Assembly: GCF_019059575.1 (NCBI RefSeq) | Contig: NW_024883392.1 | Span: forward strand, 1 to 64,000 | Direction: 5' to 3' | Length of the DNA stretch: 64,000 bases | Source: Amphibalanus amphitrite | Lineage: Eukaryota > Arthropoda > Thecostraca > Balanomorpha > Balanidae | In this document: piece after piece, positions 1 to 12,900 of the stretch | How the letters are laid out: every line of letters begins with the position of its first letter | Position numbering within the stretch: the first letter of the stretch is position 1 | Notes under the pieces: model-generated | The model's database searches: none | The model's input: the letters and a program-made list of their open reading frames with translations, nothing else | Told to the model about the DNA's origin: nothing | Program-made: the position numbers and the translations under genes

Positions 1-929
1 GATGTTTGTGAAATGTCACTAGATTTAAAGTGTAGTCTCTGCACATTGATCTCTGATTGTTTGAATGATGAAGTCTCTGCACAGTTCTGATTGACTGAAT
101 GAGCTCTGCAGTCACAATAATGAAGTCCGGAAGTATGATTGTAATAAAGAATGTAATATTTTGAGTTGATTTTACCTATTCTGTGAAGATCATAGCATGT
201 TAACAGCATTCCAAACAGGGCATGTCAAAGGTTGGAGGATCTTGCGTTTCCTTGAAGTGTGACTGTTTACCATATGTTGTTTTTTTATTCAAAGTTATTG
301 TTAAAGTCAACCAACTTTTGCAACATTGAGGGTCATACTTTAGCTTTGGAAACAAGACTATTATGTAGTTATGCTGATCTTCTTTCCAGTCTTTGATTAT
401 CACTTAATTCATTCACTTTGATGTAGTGAAATTCATGATCATTTTAATGACAAGCTACATTTGAAATGTATTGTTGCTCCCTTTTTTACCATGCATATTT
501 TTGTGTCTTGTGAGGTTCATATCAATATAGCAATAACAAGGCACAGTAACATGCATAGTTTGCTTGTGTTGTCATAACTTTGTAAATATTTCCAGCTTTA
601 AATATGCAGTTACCTCACATGGGCATCACACATATATTTTTTCTGCAGGAGGAAAGACACAGAGCCAACTAGTGATCATGTTTGTGCTCCTATCACTTCA
701 CACCTGGGGAATCAGTGCCTACACCCCTTGAGTATAATGGTCATCGAGGGGTGCTGTCCTGACATGTTCACTTTCTGTTGAGAAGGTTAGAACAAATACC
801 ATGTGTGTCATTTAGTTGCTATATAATACCTTCATGTTAAGTCTGCATTAAGTCTAAAGTCTGTAGCCACCCTTAATCCTAGGTGTTGTGACCTTAATCT
901 AGCCTGGGTGAATATCTTGCTGTACTTAA
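1..929. other. AT-rich sequence, nothing recognised
   Basis: No exon, repeat end or RNA gene could be supported here. Confidence 0.6.
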
Positions 930-1370
930 AGCACAGACTGCGCTACGCCCCGGCACGGCGGCCGGGGCGCCCCCTGGAAGAAAACGGCATCGGGGAGAGG
1001 GGACGGACGGCGAGGAGCCGGGGAAGGAGCGCGGTACCGTCACCCCACAAGCCGCCCGCAGCACCGCCGTTATTCTTGTGCCTCTTGGGCGCCAGCCGAC
1101 GCCCTGCGGTTGGGGAGCGCATCCCAGACGGGCGGGAGCCGGGAGGGCCGCCTGCGCACCCGGCGGCGAAAGCAGCAGCCCGGCCAGGCGCGGCGGGCGG
1201 CTGGGTAGCGGCCGGACTGAGACGAGTCCCGAGTCGCTCCATGTCTGTCCCTTGCGAAACTAGTACCGCCGCCGCCAGCCTTGATGGGTCACTACGAGGA
1301 AAAGGCGAGCCGCTCCCAGTACTGGCGTGGAGCTCCCGCGCGGGTACGCCGCCTCACCGATGGCCCTGGT
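930..1370. promoter_or_regulatory. CpG-rich block, possible promoter/non-coding first exon
   Basis: About 440 bases of very GC- and CpG-rich DNA in an otherwise AT-rich stretch. eIF5A needs an upstream non-coding exon because its start exon is preceded by a splice acceptor, and this is the nearest island on the + side, 2.7 kb upstream. No TATA box was recognised and no donor could be chosen. Inference only. Confidence 0.3.
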
Positions 1371-1391
1371 TTCTCTCTCTCTATCTCTCTC

Positions 1392-1474
<83 letters not shown>

Positions 1475-1586
1475 CTCTCTCTCTATCTCTCTCTCTCTCT
1501 CTCTCTCCTCCCTCTCCTCTCTCTCCCTCCCGTCCCCGTCCCCGTCCCCGTCCCCGTCCCGTCCCCGTCCCCGTCCCCGTCCCCGT

Positions 1587-1648
<62 letters not shown>
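1371..1648. repeat. Compound microsatellite (CT)n-(CCCCGT)n-(CT)n
   Basis: Two long CT runs flank a run of CCCGTC/CCCCGT hexamers at about 1530-1590. The tract keeps long frames open on both strands (Ser-Leu and Glu-Arg repeats); these are not genes. Confidence 0.95.
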
Positions 1649-1650
<2 letters not shown>

Positions 1651-1654
1651 GACG

Positions 1655-4041
1655 CCAAAACCGGCTCACAGCGGCGTTCATGTCGGCCGGGGCGAAATGA
1701 TTTGATGCATTATTTCATAAAGGCATTAACAGTGACAAAAGACAAAAGTTCAACAAATTCTACGCTTGAATCATCCAGTAGGTACTGGCTTCGAGAACAG
1801 TTAAAATGAAGATGCACAAGAAATCGTAATTTCCCAATGACATGACATGGCTGTCGCAATGCTTAGCCGCAATCACCTTTTTGTAGTTTAAATGGTAAGT
1901 AGTTTTTGAAATTATCCGATAAAAATCTAAAATTGATACCATATGAAAGACCAATCAATTCTACACATGAATCAGGGTGTATCTTTGAGAAAAACTTGAA
2001 AGTTTAGGTGTGATAAGAAAAACAAATAAAAATGAACCATTTCCCCATAGACTTTACATTGGCTCCAAAATCGCATGGATCCAGAATTTCTGGAAGTGCC
2101 CTCGCCACAACTGCACGTGCGATGCGCTCGAAAATGATCACGTGACCAAATCCAGATGAGATCACCGTATTTATAGTCACCGTGCTACAACCTATCAACT
2201 TACCAACCAGACTTCAGCTACACATGTACCTGAAATTGTCTCACTCATAAGTGATTGAAGTCTGGCTCCCTTAATGTGTTAAATGTAAGAAAAATGGTAG
2301 ATTGGGTCATATGGTATGGACTTAGGGTAATTTGGCAATGCTCAGCTGATGTGAAGATTAAAACTTTTCATATGTTCATGAGTTTTAGGCCATGCCTAGC
2401 TACTCTTTTATATCTGTTTTGTAATTTGTTCTCTTGAAAGTACTTATTGCTTGACTTGACATAACAATACCTTCAACCTTAAAATTAAAAATTGTATCAA
2501 TTTGTTGTCTTGAAATTCTTTGGTTGACACTTAACTTGGTATAACATTACTTACAACCCTAAGGTTAGAAGTAATAACAATTATATCCCTTGTAGGTGGT
2601 CATCTTCAGTTAAGGTTTTTGTTTGAACACTTGGAAAATACTGGTTACCCTTTTTGTTACTTTATCAATTGACATGCTAATTTCATTTATGAATGGTGTT
2701 CAGTTTGACCCGGGAATATTGATCCTAGGTACCTATCATACCTACTGAAGAAGAGGTCCAAACAATTTTTCAGGGAATAAAGCTACCTTTATATGTTTTT
2801 AAACATCCTGAATCCAAATACAATGTTGATTAGCGCAGCAAATATACAATTCCTTGAGGTGAGGTCACCTGATCTTACCTAATCTGACTAAACTCAGCCC
2901 AACCTAACCTGACCTTACCTGAGCCTACACCTACATAACACCCAATACCTACCACTGGCAGAAGCCAAGTGTGGGTTGGGTCAGATATGGTTGGGTTGGG
3001 TGACCTCCTCAATGGAGTATCATGATAGTTAGTGCAATTATGAGCATCATTTTTGGATTCAGGATATTGAAAAATGTGGAAAGCAACAAAATGTATCCCT
3101 CAATAACTGTGTGGACCTCAGCTTCTGTGATGCTGCTATGTCCAGTATTGGAGCCCTTGCAGCTAAAGCAGAATGTCAGGAATGCATGTGTACTTTGAAA
3201 TTGGTGAAAGTTGCCTTTTGCACCTTGGGATGAGCTCAAAACTGAGTAAAACCCACACCATGTTGTCTCAAGCCATATATCAACCAAGAACATTGTTCAT
3301 ACCTACAATCTTTTGCTCCTAAAAAGGACAGGTAGTTTACAAGCAAGAATGACTCAATGGGTGGTCTGGTGTAACTTATAAACATTTTTGTTTAAAAAGT
3401 AGAATGTAATTATGAAAGCGTGGCATCACTTTTTAAGCTTAAAGGGATGTGTCCTTCCCTTTTGTTTTTTTGTGAATTTCTTAAGTTTGTAGAGGGTGCA
3501 GAAGGTAGTTAAAGCTTTGAAATCTGTCCCTGTCCCTCCCTGGTTGCTTTGAACAGTGCTAGTGTTCTGGTTAGCACTAGGCCAGGGTTGTTGGTTTAGT
3601 TTCTGGTACCAAATCTGACTTGTTTTTTTTTTTTTCAGTGAAGGTTTATTGAATGCTACAATGCAGTGCCAAAATTTCTTATAAAATTGTACCTGTTAGT
3701 GCAGCAAATAGCATGATAATCCACTGAAAGCAGAACTGATCACCTGACCCAAGTCCCAACCTTATATGACCATACCTTTGATGCATCAAATCTAGTAAAT
3801 AATGGATAAGATGGGATGAAGCTACTTATAAGAAAATGATACTTCCCACAGATATGTGGTGAAACTAGCGATAAGCCTCTCAAAAGAAATTCAGCTTTCA
3901 GGCTGGGGCAGGTCCCTCTTACGAAGATGTTTCTGTTGTGTCGAAAAGATGCTTAGTGCTCACTTGCAACCGACAAAGTAATTGTCCTCCTTTTATTAGC
4001 GTGTATCGTTGTTTGTGACATGAACGATATTTTCTTTTCAG
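1655..4041. other. Sequence upstream of eIF5A, probably its 5' intron
   Basis: Ends at the TTTTCAG acceptor of the eIF5A start exon. AT-rich. Apart from a small degenerate fold-back block near 2855-3010 (CCAACCTAACC on the left, GGTTGGGTTGGG on the right), nothing was recognised. Confidence 0.5.
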
Positions 4042-4055
4042 AATCTCCCGCCAAA

Positions 4056-6786
4056 ATGGCCGAAATTGAGCTTGATAATGAGTTTGAGGGCCAGGGAGAC
4101 TCGGGTGCGTCCACGACGTACCCCATGCAGTGCTCTGCGCTGCGCAAGAACGGCTTCGTCATGCTGAAGGGCCGCCCGTGCAAGATCGTCGAGATGTCCA
4201 CCTCCAAGACGGGCAAGCACGGCCACGCCAAGGTCCACATGGTCGGACTGGACATCTTCACCGGCAAGAAGAACGAGGATATCTGTCCTTCCACCCACAA
4301 CATGGACGTGCCGGTCGTCAAGCGTACTGACCTGCAGGCAAGTGACTGGCTGCTGATAAGCTCACCTATCTGAAATTGCAGATTTTAGTTTTGGGTGGCC
4401 CAGTGAAAGGCTCTGCCTAATGTAATATGGAATGCTTAAATTTTTAAGTGTGAACTGAGAGGTGCTATTTTTAAGACATTTTTCGTCAGTTAGCTGGTAA
4501 ATACCTATAGTTTCAGCATGTGGCTTGACCCATAGACCAAGTAATGGGATAGATTTCAAGGGCGCCCTACAGCAATTCCTAAAAGGACAGCATTATATTG
4601 CCGTGCATACGATACTCAGGCACGAGTGGGTGGTTGGTGCTGATGGCTGGTCACCACATTGACTCTGGCCATCTTTGTAATCAATCGATAACTGTGTCGC
4701 GGTGGTTTAACAAAAGACACGAGTCTTCACTAGCTAGGTACTGGGACAAAGTGCATCTCTGATCGCAGCCAGAGCGGTGCCGCAGGTTCTTCGTCACGTG
4801 CCCCGTAGCGGTACCCGGGTGGACGGCTTGCTGTCAGTGTCCGTGCTGAGCCGATTTGCATTCTGTATGCGCCGGCCGCCGATAATGTGAATGTAGACTG
4901 GATTCAGTGGTGGGAGGCTTGCGGACTGGTCGAGGTAGCCGTACTGCTCCTCGCGCACATCCGGGGGTGGTCCAGGAACGGATTGGCTGCATTGGTGATA
5001 GATTGTGGTAGCAGGTACGGCCTGAAATACCTGGTGCTATACATGTGGACAGCATGGACGTGTCCTAAGTTGCCGGCGATAGATGTAGCCGGGAGCAAAT
5101 CCATCTGAGCGGAGAAGGCTGTGCCGGTTGGTTGCTGCCTTGTTCAGCTGTAAAAATTGTTAGAGGTCAAATCGTGCTCTCAAGACTTAGGTCGGTGCCT
5201 TAACGCCGTGTCTTTGTTCCCCATTTTCGGTCTTTGGTTCTAGCCATGCGAAATGGGACGGAAAGGCAGTGTTTAGGCTCCTGTCGCGTGGTAAGATTCC
5301 TGTTGCGACTCCGATTCCGGGCTTTTGACCGGCTCAGACTCCGACTCCACTCCGGGTCAATGCACTGTCATGACCTATTGGACGTGATCCTAACCTACGC
5401 CGGTGTGGAGGAGGAAGCCATGCAATACTTTCTCAGTGGATCGGTTCGAGGGGTCCAAATTGTGCTCAGTCCCCTAGGACGGGGACCAAATTATGACATA
5501 AGGTCGAAGTCTATCTTCGACCTACCACACCAATCTGGTGCAAAATATACTTGAAATTGATTAACTCTAGCTATGCTATTTGTTTAAGTTTGTACCAACC
5601 AGTCTCATGGGCAAGCCACACTATTCTAATACACATTCCCGGAGTCGGAGTCCAGGCAGCTTGGACGGTCGACTCCTGGCTCGTTGCTACGACTCCGAAA
5701 TCCTGCAGAAAGGGATGTTTAGAAAAACGAAATACAAACTGCTCATGTTTAGTTGACGGTCATGACCTTGTCATAAGTGGTCAGTGATCATCCTATATTG
5801 ATTTTACCTATATTGATTGCACTTCCAGCCGCAATGAATGAACGAAATAGTTTGAAACATTTTGCTAGCATGTCTTGCAAATATCGGCCATTGTCATGAA
5901 GTTGTCATGAAGATTTTAGGAAGTGCCGCTCTTCTGGATAGTCAGGTGGCTTGTTTAACCTTAAAATCGGCATTGTTTACTTCCTAGAATGATCACTGCG
6001 TTTTAGAGTGACACTTGATGGAGTGCTCCGCTGCACCCTCGCTCCATGACCAGCTCTGCCGCCCCGAGCCGTCTGACCGTGTCCCCCTTCTCCACAGCTG
6101 ATCGATATCGATGACGGCTTCTGCACTCTGATGGACGACAAGGGTGAGACACGCGGTGACCTGCGCCTGCCCGAGGGCACCCTCGGACAGCAGATCCAGA
6201 AGGACTTCGACGACGGCAAAGAGATGCTGGTCAGTATGCTGCCGGTGGCGTAAAGACCAGTTCACGTGGCAATGTCTCAGTGCTTAGAGACTGCACTGCA
6301 TTGACAATTATCATCAACCCATTGGGTGGAGACTTCCACTGGCGTCCAGCTGGCGTCTGACTGAGCGGACGTCCAAGTTGGCGTCTAGCTTGGCGTATAA
6401 CCGTTGGACGGAAACTTCCAAGCTAGGCGCCAAGTTAGACGCCAACTTGGACGTCTGCTCAGTTGGACGCCAGTTGGACGCCAGTGGAAGTCTCCACCTA
6501 AAGTGTATTTTCGCAAACACTGATATGTGCAGAATATGTACTAGTATGTGAGCTTTGTGTAGTTTTGCAACGTTATGGTCCATGATGATTAACCGTATCT
6601 AAATTCATTGTGGCTCATTAATCGGACATTTTTTAGTTAAGTTTTCTGGTGAGCGTACTGAGCGTGTCGGCCTGTGGAGTTTCGCTGATGACTGACAGCC
6701 CGCCTTTTGTCTGTTCACAGTGTACCGTATTGAAGGCCTGCTCCGAAGAGGTTATTATCGCCAGCAAAGTCAACACCAACGCTTAA
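4056..6786 (+). CDS. eIF5A: Translation factor eIF5A (three coding exons)
   Basis: Coding exons 4056-4337, 6098-6229 and 6721-6786 join in phase 0 to give 159 residues, the usual eukaryotic eIF5A length. eIF5A is a cytoplasmic factor that helps ribosomes through difficult peptide bonds and aids termination; it works only after one lysine is converted to hypusine. The hypusine loop [12 protein letters not shown] is intact, with Lys54 matching human Lys50. The N-terminal SH3-like domain covers roughly residues 20-88 and the C-terminal OB-fold domain the rest, ending in [21 protein letters not shown]. The ATG at 4056 has a good context (CCAAAATGG) and lies 14 bases after an acceptor (TTTTCAG ending at 4041), so an upstream non-coding exon is expected; I could not place it. 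Intron 1 starts with GC, intron 2 with GT, and both end in AG. Intron 2 carries a small fold-back element at 6325-6498. Known from the family: near-invariant protein in eukaryotes. Confidence 0.97.
4338..6097 (+). other. eIF5A intron 1, a GC-AG intron
   Basis: The donor is CAG|GCAAGT, the usual context for functional GC donors, and the acceptor is TCCACAG. Reading through the junction gives [11 protein letters not shown], which matches the conserved eIF5A sequence, so the GC donor is set by homology. A cluster of GACTCCGA motifs in both orientations at about 5290-5700 may be part of a small inverted-repeat element, but its ends were not found. Confidence 0.85.
6325..6498. mobile_element. Fold-back MITE in eIF5A intron 2
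   Basis: Two arms of about 72 bases (6325-6395 and 6427-6498) are near-perfect inverted copies, starting GGTGGAGACTTCCACTGGCG and ending in its complement. The arms carry repeats of the form TGGCGTC/GACGCCA. No clear target duplication was found. Confidence 0.8.
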
Positions 6787-7030
6787 GGTGTGCGCGGCTG
6801 GGTGGTGCCAGCGGAGCGGGGCTCTGGTCGCTCTGACATCGACTCACAGACACAGACACAGACTGACACCCGGGGAGCGAGTCACAGCCACAGACGGGCA
6901 GACGGCCGGCCGGCCAGGGACGCTGTGATGACCGGTGGCGAGCCTATGCGGGTGCGGCGGTCCATGTGCCTTGCCGGCGGTCGGGAGCTGCCGCGCGGCC
7001 GCCCGCGCGCGCGGCGCCGTGGACAGCGCT

Positions 7031-7061
<31 letters not shown>

Positions 7062-7660
7062 ATTCCTGGCCCGCGGCCGGCCTGTTAGTTGTTGTGTGGG
7101 ACGGCGCGGCTCCAGCCGGTTAGAGCAGCGCGCTGGCCACCGCCGACCGACGATTCCGACCTAGGCGACACGTCCTGTGCGCCCCTCCAGTAGGGGCCGG
7201 CCGGCTCCGGCCCGCGCGCAGACGGCCCAGGACCCAGCTCCCTGAAAAAATTATTTTTTACGCCCTGTGTACAGTTGGGTCGTTCCATTGTAGTTTTATT
7301 GGCGTGTGATTTTTATAGGGTTATTGGCGCCGCCTGGTCTGACTGAGTTTGCCACGGTCCCGGGTCCGGCGTCGCGCCCGCGCGCTCATGGATCTGATTC
7401 AAACCTGACACAAGTTCGACCCCAACACGCGATTATGACGTGGTGGCTGAAATTCTGAAATCATGTTTTGCTTTGTGCAGTTGGCAGTTAATACAGGATT
7501 CCATTTTGATGCCGGTTGTTGTTGCTGTTGGGGCTCAGGTGTCGGGGTGTTGGTGGTGACGCCACCACACAGACTGCGATCCACACTCCTCTTGCAGCGG
7601 CGAGGGGTGCAGCACTGGACTGTACTTCATACTGCTGAGATAGTACGATGCTGCTTCTAG
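6787..7660 (+). other. eIF5A 3' flank, probable 3' UTR
   Basis: GC-rich sequence follows the stop, with a short CT run at 7031-7062. No AATAAA was seen, so the cleavage site is unresolved. Confidence 0.4.
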
Positions 7661-9977
7661 AACTTAGAAATGTCCAGTTTTATTTTTTGGCGTACAATAA
7701 CTTTCAACTTTCAGAAGCGAGACACCATTGTAGATAGGCTCGGACTATGTTTCTACCAGTCTATAAAAAAGGTAATTGTCATTTGTCTATGTTGGGCGGC
7801 GTTTCTATGTGGAAACTTTTACAAGGACACATAATGCTTATTTCTCAACGGGTGGCTACCCGTCCTGCCAACACTTGCAGAAGTCTCGATTGGACATACA
7901 TAGACACGTGCTGTCCTGTGCTTAGATTAATGAAGGACTGTGGTACCCCCTAGTTTACAACGGGCATGAAACTGTTTCAACGTTTTGTCTCGGTTGTGAG
8001 CTGCATTATAGTAAAACCTGTGTGTCCCTTCTACTGCAGCTAGTTGTGAACTCGGCCTGATTCCTGACCTTGTTAAGTCTGCATTTGGTGTGAACCCTAC
8101 CCAAAATCGGCCCTGCTAGCAGTATCCCACCCTTCGCCAGCTAACCAGGGGGCCATGCGTTCGCAGCTGAGCTGAAGACCAGCAGAGGACTGCGGCAGGA
8201 GGCAGAGCGGCGGAGGAGCGGAGCGGGCGGACGGACAGTGGGCCGTGCGTGCAGTGACATTCCCTGGGCGGCCGGACCGGCGTCCCCGGTGCAACTCGAC
8301 ACACTGTGACTGGACGGCGAATACACGACTGATTCCGACTGCGTGTGTGGCCACGGCTGCGAGTGACGGACGGCGCCGGCCGCGGCGGGCCAGTGAGACG
8401 GACGCGAGTGACGCTGACCGGGCTGAGCCGGCGCGTGAACGAGGGACGTGTCTGTGTGTGCGTGTGTCGGTCTGAGTGGGTGACGGGCGTGTGGGCGGTG
8501 GGATGGGGTCTGTCGGAGGGCGCTGGGTGTCTGGTGACGCTGTGCAGAGGGTGGATGGGAGTGGTACCGCTACCACCGACAGGTGCGGCGCTGGCCGCCA
8601 GGTGTCTGTGCTCTGTGGTGTGGCACCCCGCTCATAGGTGGCTCTGGACTGCGGTGATTGCACTAACGAACTGACACGCGCCGCGCCGTGCGGAACCGAG
8701 TTTCCTTTTTAGAAGTCTTACTAGCGTCTCGCCGGGCTGAACTTGGGATGTTCACGGGTAAATATAATGCGCCGTGTTGTTCGCTGTGTGCCGTGAAAGA
8801 GCGAGTTGGCGGTCGTGGCATTCGATATCACACCGTAATTGACACTGATGTCACTAAACTACCTGAGCAGAAATTCAACAAATCGTGCTCACTGGCAGTG
8901 ACACTGCTCAATGGTGGTCAACACTCGCGAAAAGAACTATTCCACGGTCGTATGAGTCCGTCCCGAATTGCGGCTCTCGGCACTCTGCAGGCGTTGTGAC
9001 GACGTAGTATTTCGGCTCTTCTGTGTTTATGCTGGTAACTGAGCGGTAGCGTGGCACCGCTCAACGAGACACCGTTATCTGGATGTTTAGTTGGTCCGCC
9101 CGCGCCGTCCTTGTCACCAAACGACCCTGGTATGTAAACTGGTGTAGTTCAAACGCCCTCGCTGCCCTTGAACGAGCATTATGCGTGGATCTCTTCTCCA
9201 CTGATGGCACGCAAGATTACTCGCCCCCTGCGAGTCGATGACGCGGACGCTGTTTTACCCTCTCCCCCTTACATATTACACTGGCGTCATCGACTTTCCA
9301 AGACCAGACTGGACTGGAACTTGCCCATTCAGTCTGCTTCCTCTCTTCTCGTTCCCTCAGCGGGTGAGCTTCCTCGAATCTCAGTACCTTCACGCAGGTA
9401 CGCCATTCAGGTAGAGCAGCCGGTCGGCGGTCAGAAGGGCCTGCGCCGCGGCGTGGGTCACCACCCAGGTGTCCTTGTTGCACGCGGCTCACCTGGTGGG
9501 CGGAGCTACCTGGCCGGGCCGCTACGTCACGCCGGTTCCGGGAATTGCCGTCGGCGGCCGCACATTCCGGTATGGGAAAGCGGCGGTGGCGGCGCAGACT
9601 GAGACAGAGCGAGGTAGTGGGTGGACGGGGGAGCGCCGGCGAGTCGGAACGGCGAGTGGCGAGTGGTGACCTGGGATCGTCACTGAGCTGAACGGTGACC
9701 TGGTACCTCCAGGCGCCAGCGACCCGAACGGCCGACCTTGCATCGTCACTGAGCTGAACGGTGACCTGGTACCGCCAGCGACCCGAACGGCCGACCTGGT
9801 ACCGCCAGTGACCTGACCGGTGACCTGGGATCGTCATTGTCCTGACCGGACGCCGAGGTCGGCGCCTGTGACCTGACCTGACGCGGAGGTCGGCGCCTGT
9901 GACCTGACCTGACGCTGTGGTGCCGAGGTCGGCGCCAGTGACCTGACCTGTGTCCGTGAAGCTGTGAGTGCCCCGTG
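7661..9977 (+). other. Intergenic and probable 5' leader of the receptor-like gene
   Basis: CpG-rich from about 8100 to 8660, a candidate promoter. At about 9660-9955 there are imperfect tandem repeats built on GACCTGGTACCGCCAG and GAGGTCGGCGCCTGTGACCT just before the start codon. No further exon could be supported. Confidence 0.4.
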
Positions 9978-12900
9978 ATGCCTATGGGCCGGCCTGTGCG
10001 TGCGGTGGTGGCGGCGGCGACGGCGGCCGCGCCGGCGCTGGCCGGTCTGCGGGCCGAGCCGCTGCGCTGTGGCACCGACCACACGTGCAGCCTGCACCAG
10101 TACTGTTCGCCCGCCACGGGCACGTGCGAGGCGTGCTACGATATCTGCCACCCGGGCACGAAAAACTACGGCCGGGACCGGTGTGAGACCAGCTGCCAAG
10201 GTAGGCTTCTGACGACTGTGATATCCTGCAGCCTGGCTGTCCATTATCTTTCAATGCTCGTGCCTCTGCTACCCTGTGTCTTAGCCCTTCCTGCTGTTAT
10301 TCCATGTCTTCATTCTTATGCATTACTGTCCTCTCACTTGTCCGTTGAATCACCTGCCACCGTCTACTTGCACGACTCGCGCCCACTCCTGCCCCATGGC
10401 TGTCCCCCCGCACCTGTTTGCTACTTCCTTTGCCTTTTTGTGTCACCTGGCACTCGATTTGGTGCTGTCACGTGTTTCGATGTATGCACTGTCGTAGTGT
10501 TAGTGTGAGTGTGACCCAGAGGCCAGATGTATCCATTGGACGCGCACTTTCAGGTTTGGGGTCACCGAGTTATCGACGCATGCCAAGTCACCGATGTCTG
10601 TTGTCCCTTCCATTCTAGAAATCCGCTAATGGGTTGCCGGTGCTGCAAGCGAAGCGAACATACACACATACAATCTAGCGCACAAAGACCCCGCAGTGTG
10701 ATGACAGGGAGAACTGTTAGTATGTGTTACGGCGGCATTTCGTGTAACCGTCCCATGTATGATTCACTGCCGCGGGAGTGTGATGGCGGTTCGCTCCGTC
10801 GGTGTCATAACGTCGAATGGACCGGGGGCGGCCTCTGACATGAGTTGCTGAACTACTGGCTGGGTCACTGACCCCTTTCGACCGTGATTTCGTGACGGGA
10901 CTACTCACTGCAGCGAGGCCATTGAAATGCTTTACCGAGGGACGATTATCGAGTCTGGGCGCCTGATACGTCCACAAACGGTGTGCTGGCCTGTTTACAG
11001 TTTCTCATACTCTCCTGTCTCCTGGCTAACTCTTGATACGCCCGAGCTCTGCTCGGTGCTTCCGCCCCGACCTGTCCTCAATATGCCTCCCCCTCCCTCC
11101 CACCTCCATCGAACGGCTTAGACCTTTACGACAGGTGAATTTTTAACGGCCCGCTCGATACTGGATGAGTAGCGCCGAGCTGTAAGGGCACGTGCCACCC
11201 TCCCCGCACGCCACCACAGGTGCATATCGATCCTCGACCACGTGCGTTGACTGTGTCGCTGTCGACAGGCAAACACCTTCCCTTCTGGTATATAGGGTCT
11301 TGCTTCTGGTGAAGAGGGTGCGGACGGGCGGACGGCTCCGACCCTTGGCACCACCAGTGGTGATTCGATAAGTATACACACAGTCTCTCGGCGGTGGCGA
11401 GCTACCCTTTCTGAGCTATAACGCCAAACATAACTCGGTATTTGAACTTACGTCCTCAGATATGCACGTCCGCCGGACCGGGCCGTGCCCCGACAGTACG
11501 ACTTGCACGTCCATGTAAAGGGCCGGATGTCGGACAGACGGCCGAACCAGCTGCGCAGCGCTTGAAGTGCGATGTTTGCTGCACCCAAGGCCCTAAAACT
11601 ACAGCGGCAAAGCTCAAAGCTGTACCGGTCAAGGCTGCGTGTTCGAGAGACGTCGTTCAAGGTCTTCGTCCGTCGGTCTCTATGCATAAGACAGCTATGC
11701 TGATGCATATGGATGAAGATAAGAAGAAAATTGATGACACTGCACTCTGCAGGGCAGCTCACGACTTCACATTGCCGTGAATGATTAACGATCAACCTCT
11801 ATCTTACCTGGTAGCTTGCACCGGCAGTGATGCTGGAGCCGCCCATCTCACTCCGAAGTCCGAACTCTGTCGCTGGTTTCCGCCGCGATGTGCTATCGGC
11901 CGCACCTCAGTCGTCGCGCGTGTCCTGTACCGGCGCCGACGGAGCCTGAGCCGGGAGGTGCCGCACCTCACGCCGCGCAGTCAAGGTCAGACAGCGGCGC
12001 ACCGGGACGGAGACTGTCCCGGCTGGAGACGGCGGACACTGGACGGCCCGAACTGTCCGCACGGAGGCGAGGCGGACGGATGAACAGGGACGGTTTCGTC
12101 GGGACGGATAGGCGACGCGACTATGGACAGCTGTGCCTATAGACGGAGAACTTTGGTAGCCTACAGGCTTCTGTGGCACCACACGCTGGGCGGGCCGTAG
12201 CACTTCCATTTCCTCGGCCAGATAGGCCAGCCTGTGACCTCCCTGCGACCTTTGTTGACCCGTCCGAGTGCCACTGCACCGCCACTTCACGGCAGCCCGG
12301 CCGAGCCGTGATAAGCCGTTCCACCTTTTATACTCCTGGCCGACCATAGCGCTCAGACGATGTCGCAGACGGATCTCACTTCACCTCACGTAAGAATCTC
12401 ACCTGGTTGGGTAGTGCGGCCGGTGAGTCACAGTTCCGACACGCTGAGGGGCCTCAACGGGTGCAGCCGGGCGACGCTGGTCGGGCTTCCCTTCCCACAC
12501 AGCGCCATTCAATTTGACTTACACGGAATCACAGCGCGAAGGATGGTGAAAGTCGCATTACTTTTGACGCAGTCATGAGGTCAAATGAAGGCTCAGAAAG
12601 CTGACGTAATTTTATGGGCATGAGTAATTGAACGAGATCTAGATGAAGTCAGCCTTTCTGTAGAAAGGCTCAGTCTGTAGGTACTGGCTGTCGCTACTGG
12701 TCGACTTGCCGACGACCGGTACCTGCAGGCATCGGTTGTCGGCAAGTCGACGTCAGACTAGTCGAGTCATATAAACTCAATTTTACTAGCCCTACCCCTC
12801 AATTTTACTAGCCCTCTCCACCCTTTTGAATATGGGGCTAACCTTTTACAGTATTTGTGTGATCGTACTTGTGTTTACACCTAGGTAATCCACTTCTGCA

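Noticed and set aside
908-1809. Long frames on both strands with Ser-Leu or Glu-Arg repeats
   Set aside because: They are the translation of the CT/CCCCGT microsatellite.
2855-3010. CCTAACC/GGTTGGG block as interstitial telomere repeat
   Set aside because: Too irregular for arthropod TTAGG arrays; looks like a small degenerate fold-back.
9217-9837. 206-codon minus-strand frame
   Set aside because: Overlaps the imperfect tandem repeats before the receptor start codon; repetitive product.
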